Source: Enterococcus gallinarum NBRC 100675
Lineage (GTDB): Bacteria > Bacillota > Bacilli > Lactobacillales > Enterococcaceae
Reading direction: 5' to 3'
Length of the DNA stretch: 64,000 nt
Assembly (NCBI RefSeq): GCF_001544275.1
Contig: NZ_BCQE01000001.1
Location: 185,013 to 249,012 of the forward strand
The notes under the pieces are model-generated. The model was not told the origin of the DNA. It saw only the letters and a list, made by a program, of their open reading frames with translations, and ran no database searches. This document shows, piece after piece, positions 1 to 9,339 of this stretch. How positions within the stretch are numbered: the first letter of the stretch is position 1; every line of letters starts with the position of its first letter. A program made the translations under genes and the position numbers.

Positions 1-292
1 TGAATTCAATGACTCTGCCATCTTTCGCGACTAATTCGCCACGTTGCGGTGGGCTTGTGTGCAGGTAAAGCTGCAATGGCATCTCCAGTGTCAATGTCTT
101 TTCTCCTTGCTGAAAGACACCATAGTAACTTGCTTTTTCCTGATCTTCATATGTATGGCTCAATAAATAATACCCTTTTTCAACGTCTTCTTGTCCCTTT
201 TTAGTTTCTCGTAAAAAGCGCCGCAGGTGTTGATAAGTATAAAATAAAAATAGTATCAGTGTTGCCGCTAATAACAAATACCCTAGCATCAT
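1..292 (-). CDS. Membrane-anchored protein of unknown function (3' part missing, runs off window)
   Basis: The frame is open from an ATG at 292 to the window edge, giving the first 97 residues. Residues 1-20 form one hydrophobic segment ([20 protein letters not shown]), followed by a basic stretch ([11 protein letters not shown]) and a soluble region, so it looks like a membrane-anchored protein with its C-terminus in the cytoplasm. The start overlaps the mazF stop as ATGA, which suggests translational coupling to the acpS-alr-mazF operon. I do not recognise the family and cannot judge the total length. Confidence 0.6.
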   Translation of the reverse strand, partial: MMLGYLLLAATLILFLFYTYQHLRRFLRETKKGQEDVEKGYYLLSHTYEDQEKASYYGVFQQGEKTLTLEMPLQLYLHTSPPQRGELVAKDGRVIEF

Positions 293-660
293 GAATGAAT
301 CGACGACGTGGAATAAGCCGTCTCGACTCCCACGCTGATCATTAATGCCGCATCGACTTCACACATGATTGATTCATCTAGATGACAAACCTTCTCCTTT
401 AGTCGACTTTTGTCGATTGTCCGAATCTGCTCCATCAAGATCACTGAATCTTTACCGATCCCTGTACAAGTCGCTGAGATCCCAATATGGGTCGGCAGTT
501 TTGGCTTAGCCATTTTAGCCGTGATCGCGGCAATGATCACTGTTGGACTAAAATGATTGCCTAAATCATTTTGAATCACTAATACTGGCCGAATCCCTCC
601 TTGCTCCGATCCAACGACCGGTGACAGATCGGCAAAATAAATGTCTCCCCTTTTTACCAT
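289..660 (-). CDS. mazF: MazF/NdoA-type mRNA endoribonuclease (orphan toxin)
   Basis: MazF/PemK-fold endoribonuclease that in relatives cuts mRNA at short motifs. The N-terminus ([19 protein letters not shown] then RPVLVIQND) is nearly that of Bacillus NdoA, with the catalytic Arg at residue 24 and Thr at 47 in AAIT, matching Bacillus R25/T48. At 123 residues it is slightly longer than the usual 116, with a Ser/Thr-rich tail. It lies 9 bases after alr. In Bacillus the antitoxin gene ndoAI sits in exactly this gap, but here there is no room for one. The start is the ATG at 660 behind AGGGTGG. Function as an active toxin is inferred, not shown. Confidence 0.92.
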   Translation of the reverse strand: MVKRGDIYFADLSPVVGSEQGGIRPVLVIQNDLGNHFSPTVIIAAITAKMAKPKLPTHIGISATCTGIGKDSVILMEQIRTIDKSRLKEKVCHLDESIMCEVDAALMISVGVETAYSTSSIHS

Positions 661-669
661 AGGACCACC

Positions 670-1791
670 CTAACTTTTATATTCTCGCGGCACCCTTGCA
701 GAAAGCGTGCATGCCACTTCATAATGAATCGTCTCTAATTGTTCCGCTACTTTTTGCATAGTGATGCACTGTCCGTTGTCTTCGCCGATCAATGTGACTT
801 TTGTTCCCGCAGGAAATGACCGGGGTAAACGGATCATCAGCTGATCCATACATACACGACCAACGATTTCACAATACTCACCAGCTACCAATAAAGAAAA
901 TCCTTGCATTTTTCGCAACCAGCCGTCCGCATAACCAATCGGTACCGTCCCGATCCATTCTGCTTGCGGCGTGATATATGTTTCACCATAGCCAATTCCG
1001 GCTCCTTTTTCAAGTAATTTCACTTGGACCAGTTCAGAAACAAGAGACAAGGCTGGTTTCAATGGATATGTTTCTGGCAATGTCGTTCCTGAAGGATTCA
1101 ATCCATACATCGCAATGCCATAGCGAACCATGTTCCCTACGGCTTCTGCGTGCCACAAAGCAGTAGCACTATTGCCGGCATGGACATACCTTGGCAATTC
1201 AGGCAGACAGGCCAATGCGGTTTGAAACCGTTGATTTTGTTCTTGCCAATACGTATCATCTGCTTGATCGGCTGTCGCAAAATGGGTGAAAATCCCTTCC
1301 CATGTGAACATAGACTGCTCTTGGAGCCATTTGACAGCCAAGAGTAACTCTTCATTAGAAATAAAGCCAATTCGCCCCATTCCTGTATCAACTTTCAAAT
1401 GGACCTTCAGCGGATTGGTAACAGGATTTTTTTGCAAGAAAGCAGCCGCTTCTTGCAACCACTCGTTTGTGCTTACTGGAAATGAAAGATTGTAGTGGCT
1501 CAGCAAACCGATGTCTGCCACAGATACGATCCCCAACACCAATATTGGTTCACTGAATCCAGCTTCCCGCAACTCGATACCTTCATCGACTGTCGCAACA
1601 CAAAAACCGGAAGCGCCCCCTTCTAGAGCTGCTGTTGCTGTCTCAATAGCCCCATGTCCGTAGCCATTTGCTTTGACCACAGCAAATAAATTCGTTGCCT
1701 TTGGCAAACGCGCCACTTCATTTTCAACATTTTCTTTGATTGCCTTTAAATCTATAATGGCTTTCGTTGGTCTATGGATTGAAACGACCAT
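670..1791 (-). CDS. alr: Alanine racemase
   Basis: PLP-dependent conversion of L-Ala to D-Ala for peptidoglycan. The 373 residues are full length. The PLP lysine is K40 in FAVVKANGYGHG; the C-terminal beta domain has GIGYGETY (second catalytic Tyr) and VCMDQLMIRL. Start ATG at 1791. It follows acpS by 53 bases and precedes mazF by 9, so it is likely co-transcribed with them. D-Ala made here feeds the Ddl and MurF reactions encoded 3 kb away. Confidence 0.97.
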   Translation of the reverse strand: MVVSIHRPTKAIIDLKAIKENVENEVARLPKATNLFAVVKANGYGHGAIETATAALEGGASGFCVATVDEGIELREAGFSEPILVLGIVSVADIGLLSHYNLSFPVSTNEWLQEAAAFLQKNPVTNPLKVHLKVDTGMGRIGFISNEELLLAVKWLQEQSMFTWEGIFTHFATADQADDTYWQEQNQRFQTALACLPELPRYVHAGNSATALWHAEAVGNMVRYGIAMYGLNPSGTTLPETYPLKPALSLVSELVQVKLLEKGAGIGYGETYITPQAEWIGTVPIGYADGWLRKMQGFSLLVAGEYCEIVGRVCMDQLMIRLPRSFPAGTKVTLIGEDNGQCITMQKVAEQLETIHYEVACTLSARVPREYKS

Positions 1792-1844
1792 TCCACTTTC
1801 CTTCTTTCTCTAGTGATTCCCTTAACGAATCGCTATCTCTGGCA

Positions 1845-2201
1845 TTATTCATTCTCCAACAAGATTTGCGCAAAGGCAGTCTCATTGGTATGAGTGATAC
1901 TGACAAACGTCTGATGTAGAGGGTGAGGTGCCTTTGTAACAACGGGCGCTCCAGCCTCGTTGGTCAGCACTTCGATATCTTGAAAAGACAATTTCCCAAT
2001 TCCTGTTCCCCAAGCTTTCGAAAAAGCTTCTTTACAAGCATACCGTCCCCCAAGAAATTCAATCTGCCTTTTTTTTGGCAGCTTGAAAAACAGTTCAGAT
2101 TCCTTCTCAGTTAAAATACGCTGAATAAATTGCGGTTTGTTTTCAATCAATTCTTTGATGCGGGCTAATTCTACTGCATCGATCCCGATACCTTTGATCA
2201 T
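1845..2201 (-). CDS. acpS: Holo-[acyl-carrier-protein] synthase
   Basis: Transfers 4'-phosphopantetheine from CoA to a serine of acyl carrier protein, activating fatty acid synthesis. At 118 residues it has the usual length. GIGIDAVELARI (Asp of the Mg site) and GGRYACKEAFSKAWGTGIG carry the two AcpS signatures. Start ATG at 2201 with AAAGGA upstream. It is the first gene of the run acpS-alr-mazF, an arrangement common in Bacilli. Confidence 0.97.
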   Translation of the reverse strand: MIKGIGIDAVELARIKELIENKPQFIQRILTEKESELFFKLPKKRQIEFLGGRYACKEAFSKAWGTGIGKLSFQDIEVLTNEAGAPVVTKAPHPLHQTFVSITHTNETAFAQILLENE

Positions 2202-2550
2202 TTTCTATCCTTTTCTGTTCAGCAAGAACCTTTATTCCATGACTGATCATTACGATTATCTATCTATTAAATACATCAGCTTCATTTATTTTAGTTTCAT
2301 TCTACCAAAAAAAAAGGGAATTACCACTCAAAACTAAAGGGTTTAATGGATGGTTAAGAAATTTTTGAGAGGCTCGTTCTCCAGTTTTCCTTGACTATAC
2401 CGTCTTTTCTCAAAAAGGGCAAAAAAAATATCCGAACAATGATCGATCACGCCAAGTGGCCTCTTGGTCAGTGGCACACATTGGCAGGTTGATCGAAAAA
2501 AGTTCAGATAATTTGGTGTCGAAAAAGGTGCTGAAAGCGACCTCTAAGGA
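2202..2550. other. Intergenic region between cshA and acpS
   Basis: 349 bases without a gene. It must hold the acpS promoter. On the minus strand I see a -10-like TAGAAT near 2300 but no well-spaced -35. An imperfect 16-base palindrome (CCAAGTGGCCTCTTGG) lies at 2452-2467. It has no adjacent T-run, so I do not call it a terminator. Nothing coding is visible. Confidence 0.4.
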
Positions 2551-4059
2551 CTAGTCTTGATTGTTGCGGATAACGAAGCCGCGTTTTTTGTCATTGCTGC
2601 GACGGTTATTTTTGCGAGCGCCGTCTTTGCTGTAATTTCCTCGGGCTTTGCCGTTGCGGCTGCCGCCGTTGTCTTTACGGTTGCGGTTGTTGCTGTTGTT
2701 GCTGCGACGACCATTTTTATTGAAAGATTTCTTTCCTTGCGGTAATGGTCTTTCTGGTGTGATCTTCACAGGGACAAGATCAGATGGATCTTTCGCGATT
2801 GTTTTAAGAAGCAAAGCAGCCAAGTCTTGTGCTGAGTAGCGTTCCAATAAATCATCTGCAGCTTGGAGGTATTTATCCAACCCGTTTTCATCCATTTTCA
2901 CTTCTACTTGTTCAAGTGCTGCACCTAATTGCCCCTTAAAAGCTTCTTTTTCGGTTGGCGGACGCATTGGTGACATCCGTTTTTTAGTTAGATTTTCAAT
3001 AACATGCAAATAACTCATTTCGTTTGGTGTAACGAAAGTTACGGAGATTCCGCCTTTACCTGCACGGCCCGTCCGTCCGATACGGTGAACATAACTCTCT
3101 GGATCTTGAGGAATATCATAGTTGTAGACATGAGTCACACCAGAAATATCTAATCCCCGAGCTGCAACGTCTGTAGCAACCAAAATATCTAAATGACCGC
3201 TCTTGAATGAACGTAATACGCTCATTCGTTTTTGTTGAGACAAGTCTCCATGGATCCCTTCCGCTTTGTAGCCTCGAGCTTCTAGTCCTCGTGCCAATTC
3301 ATCGACACGACGTTTTGTCCGACCAAAAACGATCGTCAACTCAGGTGTTTGCACATCCAACAAACGAGTCATAATATCGAATTTTTCATAGTCTTTTGAA
3401 CGAACATAATATTGATCGATCAAATCAGCCGTCATTTCTTTCGTCTTGATTTGAACATGTTCAGGGTTTTTCATGAATTTTACGCCAATGCTCTTGATTG
3501 CAGGAGGCATTGTTGCTGAAAATAGCAATGTTTGACGTTCTTCAGGTACTTGGCTGATGATCTTCTCGATATCTTCCAAGAAGCCCATGTTCAACATTTC
3601 GTCTGCTTCATCCAAAACAAGTGTTTCCACCGTGCCAAGTTTCAATGTGTGACGGTTGATATGGTCTAACATACGTCCTGGTGTACCGACAACGATATGG
3701 GGACGATCTTTTAGTTGACGGATTTGACGACCAATATCCGCACCACCGTAAACCGCTTGAACCCGGATTTTTTTGTCTTTTCCTAAACGATATAGTTCTT
3801 CTTGGGTTTGGATCGCTAATTCCCGAGTAGGTGCAATCACTAATCCTTGTAGTTGGTGATTTGCTGGGTCGATTTTTTCCAACATTGGCAAGCCGAATGC
3901 TGCTGTTTTTCCGGTACCGGTCTGTGCTTGACCGATAACATCTCTTCCTTGCAACGCAAGGGGAATTGTTGCTTCTTGGATTGGTGTTGCTTCTTCAAAG
4001 CCGGCACGCTCAACAGAAGTCAATAATTCGTTTGATAATTCTAGATCTTTAAATTTCAA
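2551..4059 (-). CDS. cshA: DEAD-box ATP-dependent RNA helicase (CshA type)
   Basis: Cytoplasmic RNA helicase used in mRNA decay, ribosome assembly and cold adaptation. Motifs in order: Q motif (GFEEATPIQ, about 20-28), Walker A AQTGTGKT (45-52), PTRELA, TPGR, DEAD near 150, SAT, and [10 protein letters not shown] near 330. The C-terminal 80 residues are rich in Arg, Asn, Gly and Lys, the basic tail of CshA proteins. Length 502. The start is a TTG at 4059, chosen because AGGAGG sits 6 bases upstream and the homologous MKFKDLELS begins here. A consensus promoter lies about 240 bases upstream, leaving a long leader. Confidence 0.96.
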   Translation of the reverse strand: MKFKDLELSNELLTSVERAGFEEATPIQEATIPLALQGRDVIGQAQTGTGKTAAFGLPMLEKIDPANHQLQGLVIAPTRELAIQTQEELYRLGKDKKIRVQAVYGGADIGRQIRQLKDRPHIVVGTPGRMLDHINRHTLKLGTVETLVLDEADEMLNMGFLEDIEKIISQVPEERQTLLFSATMPPAIKSIGVKFMKNPEHVQIKTKEMTADLIDQYYVRSKDYEKFDIMTRLLDVQTPELTIVFGRTKRRVDELARGLEARGYKAEGIHGDLSQQKRMSVLRSFKSGHLDILVATDVAARGLDISGVTHVYNYDIPQDPESYVHRIGRTGRAGKGGISVTFVTPNEMSYLHVIENLTKKRMSPMRPPTEKEAFKGQLGAALEQVEVKMDENGLDKYLQAADDLLERYSAQDLAALLLKTIAKDPSDLVPVKITPERPLPQGKKSFNKNGRRSNNSNNRNRKDNGGSRNGKARGNYSKDGARKNNRRSNDKKRGFVIRNNQD

Positions 4060-4297
4060 ATGGATCCTCCTAATTTGGTCATCATCATGATGCCTGTTTT
4101 CTTTAATCGAAGCGTACTTTCTTCAGAAACACAAGAGCAGTCCCATCTCTTATCTTTCTCTTGTTACCGAAAAACCGCTTCACGAAGGCATTATAAAAGG
4201 CTAAAACAAATCTTTCTGTCTCAGCCATCATTTTATCTCAAAACGTCAATGTTTATTTACAGTAATCATTCTGTGCTTCATCTTTCGGCATTAAATA

Positions 4298-4326
4298 AGT
4301 ATAGCACAGAATGAAAATTTCAGCAA
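4298..4326 (-). promoter_or_regulatory. cshA promoter with a long 5' leader
   Basis: Minus-strand -35 TTGCTG (4326-4321), 17-base spacer, -10 TATACT (4303-4298). Transcription would start near 4291, about 230 bases before the TTG start of cshA. A leader this long is typical of cold-shock-induced or autoregulated helicase genes; the regulation is inferred. Confidence 0.7.
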
Positions 4327-4341
4327 GATTTCACGCTTACT

Positions 4342-5691
4342 TTACATTGCTGTTAGAGAATCAATTACCTCAACCAAGCCCATTCCGTTGCTTCCCTTTA
4401 AAACAATGCTATCCGTAGGCTGCAGTTCTTTTTGTAGTTGTGTAATCAACGCCGCTTTTTCCTCTTTACTAAAGAAATGGACTCGATCAGCTAAGCTGCT
4501 TTGATCCAATACACGTTTCAACGCTTGCATCTCACTACCGTACAGAAAGATCAAATCGAACCTTTCATCTAAATGATCCGCCATCCCGGCATGCATCTTC
4601 GCTGAATCAGGACCTAACTCCAACATGTCTGCTAGCACAGCGATCCGTCTGCCAGTCAGAGGCAGTTTTCTGAAACTGTCTAAGACTAATCCCATCGCTG
4701 TTGGATTTGCATTATAGACATCACTTAAAATAGCAGCGCCATTCGCAGCTTTCAACCATTGTGTACGATTCTTTGTCAGTTGAAAATCAGCCAATCCTGC
4801 TTTGATTTTTTCTTCTTCAATCCCCAAATAGCGGCCGATGCCAATCGCGATCAAGGCATTCTTTACATTGTAGCCGCCGATCACTGGAATCGTATAGACT
4901 TGATCCGCTACCGTAAAAGCTGTTTGTTCTTGGGTTTCTTCTTGGATCGTTCCTTTAAGATCGCCTTCACCCAAACCAAAGGTTTCTACCTGCTGAGTCA
5001 ATTCTGCAAGGTAGGGGATCAATAAAGGCTCATCTGCTGGTATCATGAAAAATCCTGCTGGGTCTAAGCCGGCCGTGATTTCCATCTTGGCTTTCGCGAT
5101 TCCTTCACGAGAACCAAGATTCTCAATATGGGCTTCACCGATCAATGTGATCGCTGCAACATCTGGCTGAGCCAAGTGTGACAAGACCTCGATTTCTCCC
5201 GCATGATCCATCCCCATCTCCAATACAAGAACTTCTGTATCCGCTGGTGCATGCAGAATCGTTAGTGGCAAACCAATTTCATTATTGTGATTTCCTTGTG
5301 TTTTGTAGGTTTTGAACTGTTGTGCCACCACCGCATCTACCATATCTTTTGTAGTAGTCTTACCATTGCTGCCTGTAATAGCAATTACTTTTGGCGCCAG
5401 TTTTTCTTTATAGAATTTTGCCAGCTTTTGAAAGGCAGCTAGGGTGTCTGATACTTCGATGATCAATAGTCCTTCTGGCGGCTGGATTGTCGGATGGCTC
5501 CAAAAAGCAGCGATTGCTCCTTTTTCTTGCGCTTGTTGAGCAAACTCATGGCCATCTCTCGTTCCGGCCAACGGCACAAACAAACTATCGGTAGTGACCA
5601 AGCGGCTGTCAAATTCTACACTGCTGATCATTGTCTGATCGGCACATTCTACGCCAAATAAAGCGGCAACTTCTTTTATCGATAGGTTCAT
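4342..5691 (-). CDS. murF: UDP-N-acetylmuramoyl-tripeptide--D-alanyl-D-alanine ligase
   Basis: Adds the D-Ala-D-Ala dipeptide to UDP-MurNAc-tripeptide, the last cytoplasmic precursor step. The 449 residues hold an N-terminal uridine-binding domain, the ATP loop GSNGKTTT at 107-114, NHNNEIGLPLT and DVYNANPTAM in the central domain, and a C-terminal Rossmann domain ending KGSNGMGLVEV. Start ATG at 5691 behind AAGGAG. It follows ddl by 86 bases, and a hairpin in that gap may set the ratio of the two products. Confidence 0.97.
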   Translation of the reverse strand: MNLSIKEVAALFGVECADQTMISSVEFDSRLVTTDSLFVPLAGTRDGHEFAQQAQEKGAIAAFWSHPTIQPPEGLLIIEVSDTLAAFQKLAKFYKEKLAPKVIAITGSNGKTTTKDMVDAVVAQQFKTYKTQGNHNNEIGLPLTILHAPADTEVLVLEMGMDHAGEIEVLSHLAQPDVAAITLIGEAHIENLGSREGIAKAKMEITAGLDPAGFFMIPADEPLLIPYLAELTQQVETFGLGEGDLKGTIQEETQEQTAFTVADQVYTIPVIGGYNVKNALIAIGIGRYLGIEEEKIKAGLADFQLTKNRTQWLKAANGAAILSDVYNANPTAMGLVLDSFRKLPLTGRRIAVLADMLELGPDSAKMHAGMADHLDERFDLIFLYGSEMQALKRVLDQSSLADRVHFFSKEEKAALITQLQKELQPTDSIVLKGSNGMGLVEVIDSLTAM

Positions 5692-5710
5692 CTTATTTAT
5701 CTCCTTAAGT

Positions 5711-5773
5711 TAAAAACAGGGAAGATCATGGTCCTTTCAAGCTTCACCTTGAGTTGAACTGATTTCCCTGTTT
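5711..5773 (-). terminator. Hairpin between ddl and murF (possible attenuator)
   Basis: A 10-bp perfect inverted repeat (AAACAGGGAA / TTCCCTGTTT, 5764-5773 with 5714-5723) encloses a 40-base loop that itself contains CAAG...CTTG. On the minus strand the right arm runs into five T residues. It could be a weak intrinsic terminator or an mRNA stabiliser. Confidence 0.5.
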
Positions 5774-5777
5774 GTGA

Positions 5778-6833
5778 TTATTCGACATCGGTTAAAAAGG
5801 CTTGACGCTGTTTAAAACGGTTGACTCCTAATTGAATCAATTCCTCAATCAAATCACCATATGGCAGGCCGGTTTTTTCCCACAATAGCGGATACATACT
5901 AAACTCGGTAAAACCAGGCATCGTGTTCAATTCATTCAGGAATAATTCGTTTTTGTTCGTCAAGAAAAAGTCGCAGCGGCTGAGGCCGCTTCCTCCAAGC
6001 ATCGTATAAGCTTTTTTGGCAAACTCTTGTGCTTTCGCTTGTGTCTCCTCAGGAATTTGAGCTGGGATCTGCATCTCGATCTTATTGTCAAGATACTTCG
6101 AATTGTAATCATAAAAAGCTACATCTTTAACGATCTCGCCGGGCATTGTCGTACGCACATCTTCATTTCCAAGAACAGCGACTTCGATTTCGCGAGCTTC
6201 GATCCCTTGTTCTACGATCGCCCGTGTATCATAACGGTAAGCTTCTTGAAGTGCATTTTGCAATTCTTCCCGATTTTCAGCTTTTGTGATCCCAACACTT
6301 GAACCCATATTGGCGGGTTTGATAAACATTGGATACAAAAGACTGCCTTCACATTGTTCAAATACTTTTTTAGGATTTTCTTTCCAATAGTTTTTAAGAA
6401 CGGGTACATAAGGAACTTGCGGAATCCCCGCCGCCTGCAAGATATATTTGGTCATAATCTTATCCATGCCACAGGCACTAGTTAAAACCCCTGCGCCTAC
6501 ATAAGGCATACCGATGGTCTCTAGAAAACCTTGGATCGTTCCATCTTCTCCATTTGGTCCGTGGAGCAGCGGAAAAACAATCGCATCCTCTTCTTTGATC
6601 TCACCAGGTTGGATCGGCGTCCCTTGGTAAGCCGAATCCGTCAGATTCAACACTTCTTTGGATGTAGGGGCTTCAGTCAATAAAGAGCCTTTTAGCCACT
6701 GGCCATCTCTCGTGATCATTACTAATTGTACTTGGTAGTAATTATAATATACAGCATTGACTACTGAAAAAGCGGATAGAAGCGATACATCATGCTCTGC
6801 ACTGCGTCCGCCATATAATAAAATAATTTTCAA
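5778..6833 (-). CDS. ddl: D-alanine--D-alanine ligase
   Basis: ATP-dependent ligation of two D-Ala. The 351 residues begin KIILLYGGRSAEHDVS, and carry HGPNGEDGTIQG, KPANMGSSVGI, the omega-loop sequence FYDYNSKYLD and NELNTMPGFT. The Tyr in the omega loop is the form seen in D-Ala-D-Ala ligases, not in the D-Lac ligases of VanA type, so this is the housekeeping enzyme. The start is TTG at 6833, placed 8 bases after AGGAGG. Product goes directly to MurF encoded downstream. Confidence 0.97.
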   Translation of the reverse strand: MKIILLYGGRSAEHDVSLLSAFSVVNAVYYNYYQVQLVMITRDGQWLKGSLLTEAPTSKEVLNLTDSAYQGTPIQPGEIKEEDAIVFPLLHGPNGEDGTIQGFLETIGMPYVGAGVLTSACGMDKIMTKYILQAAGIPQVPYVPVLKNYWKENPKKVFEQCEGSLLYPMFIKPANMGSSVGITKAENREELQNALQEAYRYDTRAIVEQGIEAREIEVAVLGNEDVRTTMPGEIVKDVAFYDYNSKYLDNKIEMQIPAQIPEETQAKAQEFAKKAYTMLGGSGLSRCDFFLTNKNELFLNELNTMPGFTEFSMYPLLWEKTGLPYGDLIEELIQLGVNRFKQRQAFLTDVE

Positions 6834-6950
6834 AAGAAATTCCTCCTGTATTCATTGTTTCTACCAAAACTAATTCTTCCACATTTTAGCACAAAAACGA
6901 AGCTGCGACATTATTTCTTGCCGATTTTAACAACTGAAATCATCCGTAGT

Positions 6951-6978
6951 TGAATGTTTCTCGATTTCTTCGTACTAT
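6951..6978 (+). promoter_or_regulatory. Promoter of the UbiB-family gene
   Basis: TTGAAT (6951-6956), 16-base spacer, TACTAT (6973-6978), 35 bases before the ATG at 7014. Confidence 0.6.
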
Positions 6979-7013
6979 TAGACTAGCGAAACTTAAAGAA
7001 TAGAGGTGCCCGT

Positions 7014-8747
7014 ATGGAACAGGAATCACCATCTAAGAAAAAAAGACTCAGACAGATCGTTCAAGTGTTTCTCAAATACAAAGTGATTCAAAATTTAAGT
7101 AAGCAGCAAGATCCCATCGCTGTACGCAAAGCCTTTGAAGAATTAGGACCCACCTTCATTAAAATCGGACAAATGCTTTCCGTCCGTAGCGACTTATTAT
7201 CCGACGCTTTTATCAATGAATTCAAACACTTGCAAGACAATGTCAAAAGCGATCCTTTTCCGCAAGTCCAAGCGTTGTTAGAAGCAGAATGGGAACAACC
7301 TCTGACAGCCATTTTTACAACTTTGCATGAAAAGCCCTTAGCTTCGGCATCTATCGGTCAAGCTCACCGTGGGACTCTAAAAGATGGCAAAGAAGTTGTT
7401 GTCAAAGTACAGCATCCCGGCATTATTTCCGCTATCCAAGTAGATCTCGATTTGTTTGAAAAAGCGATTCCTTTGATTCGCTATATTCCAGAAACGAATG
7501 TGGTGGATCTTAAAAGCGTTCTGCATGAAGTTCGACGCTCATTGGATAATGAAACAAACTTTCTGCAAGAAACGAAAAATGCGCAAGAGTTTTATCACTT
7601 CAATCACCACTGGCAGCAGATCGAGATTCCAAAAGTCTATCCTCAGTGGTGTACACGTAAAGTCATCGTCATGGACTATATGGAAGGAGAAAACCTAAAT
7701 TGTTTGCTTGCTCGAAAAAACAATGAACAATTTTTTCCCAACCGGACAGTAAAAGAAATCAAGAAAGAAGTCGGTACCCTGCTGGTAGAGAACTTTATGA
7801 AGCAAGTCTTTGAAGATGGCTTTTTCCATGCGGACCCTCACCCTGGAAATCTCTTCTTGCAACCACTGGACCCCGATCAGCAAACAGCTCCTTTCCATGT
7901 AAAAAAGAAAGTTGGTGTTTTAGGCGGTGTCGATTACTCCTTAAAATGGCAGGATGAGGAGACATTGCCGCCTTATCGCTTGATCTTTTTAGATTTCGGA
8001 ATGATGGGACATCTGGACCAGACCCTTCGCAGTCGGCTGGCAGATGCCTTGATCGCATTGTACACTCAAGATACCCAGCAAGTTGGTAGAGCTGTCCTAC
8101 GCCTTTGCCGTCGGGAAAGAAACTTCGATGAAGTGGATTTCTATCAAGATCTTCAGTCTTTTGTTGAAAATTATTACAACATGCCGATCAAAGATATTGA
8201 TTTGCAGAAAGTATTAGCTGAAGTCATCACTATCTGTCATGACAATCATCTGCAAATGCACCGTGACATCACGCTGCTGATCAAAGCTTTCGGAACGCTT
8301 GAAGGAGTAATCGAGGCACTTGACCCTCAATTATCGATGATGGAAGTGACACAACCATTTGCTCAGAAATACTTTTTGCAGCAGCTGGATCTTGAAGAAG
8401 AAATGAAAAAAAGTTTGTTAGCCAGTGCCAAAAGTCTCCGAGCACTCAGTCAACTCCCTGATCGGACATTAGCTGCTGTCAACACACTAGCTACTGGCAA
8501 GCATCGTCTGAATATTGAGATCCGCCATCAAAAACAGCTGCTGGATCGTTTTGATCAAATGATCAACCGGCTAGTGATTGGCATTATCTTAGCAGCAGTG
8601 ATTTTAGGTTCCTCTCTTTTAGTCGTTGCAAGTCCCCAACAGGGCGGCTTTGTTCATCAGATGGGTATCTTTGGCTATTGTATAGCCTTTGTGGCCATCG
8701 TTATCGTTGCCGGAAAATATTTTTATGATCGTTTTCGAAAAAAATAA
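7014..8747 (+). CDS. UbiB/AarF (ABC1) atypical kinase-like protein
   Basis: Member of the UbiB/ABC1 family, atypical protein-kinase-like ATPases tied to isoprenoid quinone metabolism and membrane lipids. The family KxGQ motif is IKIGQMLSVRSDLL near residue 50; GQAHRGTLKDGKEVVVKVQHPG follows near 115. The catalytic-loop region is GFFHADPHPGNL and the metal motif is LIFLDFGMMG. Two hydrophobic segments close the 577-residue protein (about 520-545 and 553-570), so it is membrane bound. Start ATG at 7014 behind AGAGGTG. Single-gene transcript ending at a strong hairpin. Substrate in enterococci is unknown; a demethylmenaquinone link is an inference. Confidence 0.88.
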   Translation: MEQESPSKKKRLRQIVQVFLKYKVIQNLSKQQDPIAVRKAFEELGPTFIKIGQMLSVRSDLLSDAFINEFKHLQDNVKSDPFPQVQALLEAEWEQPLTAIFTTLHEKPLASASIGQAHRGTLKDGKEVVVKVQHPGIISAIQVDLDLFEKAIPLIRYIPETNVVDLKSVLHEVRRSLDNETNFLQETKNAQEFYHFNHHWQQIEIPKVYPQWCTRKVIVMDYMEGENLNCLLARKNNEQFFPNRTVKEIKKEVGTLLVENFMKQVFEDGFFHADPHPGNLFLQPLDPDQQTAPFHVKKKVGVLGGVDYSLKWQDEETLPPYRLIFLDFGMMGHLDQTLRSRLADALIALYTQDTQQVGRAVLRLCRRERNFDEVDFYQDLQSFVENYYNMPIKDIDLQKVLAEVITICHDNHLQMHRDITLLIKAFGTLEGVIEALDPQLSMMEVTQPFAQKYFLQQLDLEEEMKKSLLASAKSLRALSQLPDRTLAAVNTLATGKHRLNIEIRHQKQLLDRFDQMINRLVIGIILAAVILGSSLLVVASPQQGGFVHQMGIFGYCIAFVAIVIVAGKYFYDRFRKK

Positions 8748-8795
8748 ACGATCCAGCAGTCTCCTCAATGATGGTTACTGCTGGATCGTTTTTTT
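8748..8795. terminator. Bidirectional terminator, one arm inside the convergent gene
   Basis: A perfect 13-bp stem (ACGATCCAGCAGT, 8748-8760, with 8777-8789) is flanked by T-runs on both strands. The right arm also encodes the last residues and stop codon of the minus-strand UPF0178 gene. Confidence 0.85.
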
Positions 8796-9227
8796 AATTT
8801 CTTGCTCTAGAACTTGTTTGAATTGTTGACGATCCTCTTTCGTGAATGGTTTCGGTCCTTTGGTCCGCTTGCCGGCTTTACGCATTTGTGTTCCTAAATA
8901 CCGTTGTCCTAATAAAAAGTCAATGGTCTCCGGCAAATATTCTGTCCCGTTATGATGAAAAACACGGGCTTTTTTTGGTAATACAAGTGAAGCTAAGCCA
9001 TAGTCTTGCGTGACTAAAAAATCGCCCGGTTGAATTTCTTTAACAATCTCATAGTCGGCTCGATCGGCTCCCTTATCCACATAGACAAAATGAACAAAAT
9101 CTGGATATTCTTTGGCCGTATAGTGATCGACACTAGTGACGATCACAACTGGCAATGCAAACTGCGCGCCTAATTCAATGACTTCGTTTTTTACTGGAGA
9201 ACCATCCCCATCGATCAGTAATCGCAT
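8775..9227 (-). CDS. UPF0178 / YaiI-YqxD family protein (DUF188)
   Basis: 150-residue member of the YaiI/YqxD family, predicted PIN-like nuclease fold, no established substrate. It begins MRLLIDGDGSPVKNEVIELG with the conserved acidic DGDGSP; DKGADRADYEI and VTQDYGLASLVL follow, and the tail KRTKGPKPFTKEDRQQF is the family's basic end. Start ATG at 9227 with GAAGGGGG upstream. Its last codons form one arm of the terminator shared with the UbiB gene. Confidence 0.88.
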   Translation of the reverse strand: MRLLIDGDGSPVKNEVIELGAQFALPVVIVTSVDHYTAKEYPDFVHFVYVDKGADRADYEIVKEIQPGDFLVTQDYGLASLVLPKKARVFHHNGTEYLPETIDFLLGQRYLGTQMRKAGKRTKGPKPFTKEDRQQFKQVLEQEIKKTIQQ

Positions 9228-9339
9228 CGTCTCGCCCCCTTCCTTTTATTGTAGAAGTTTCTACTGCAAGATGCAAGACAAGGCTGCATCCTCTCTGATG
9301 AGAAAATACAGCCTTGAGTTTAGTCTTTCAGTAACAAGT

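Noticed and set aside
2452..2467. Terminator after cshA
   Set aside because: The palindrome is imperfect and lacks an adjacent T-run on either strand.
2557..2745. Plus-strand Ala/Val-rich open frame opposite the end of cshA
   Set aside because: It is the complement of the Arg/Asn/Gly repeat tail of the helicase, has no ribosome site, and is a composition artefact.
5778..6833. Vancomycin-resistance type D-Ala-D-Lac or D-Ala-D-Ser ligase
   Set aside because: The omega-loop sequence FYDYNSKYLD has the Tyr of housekeeping D-Ala-D-Ala ligases, and no vanH, vanX or vanT homologue is adjacent.
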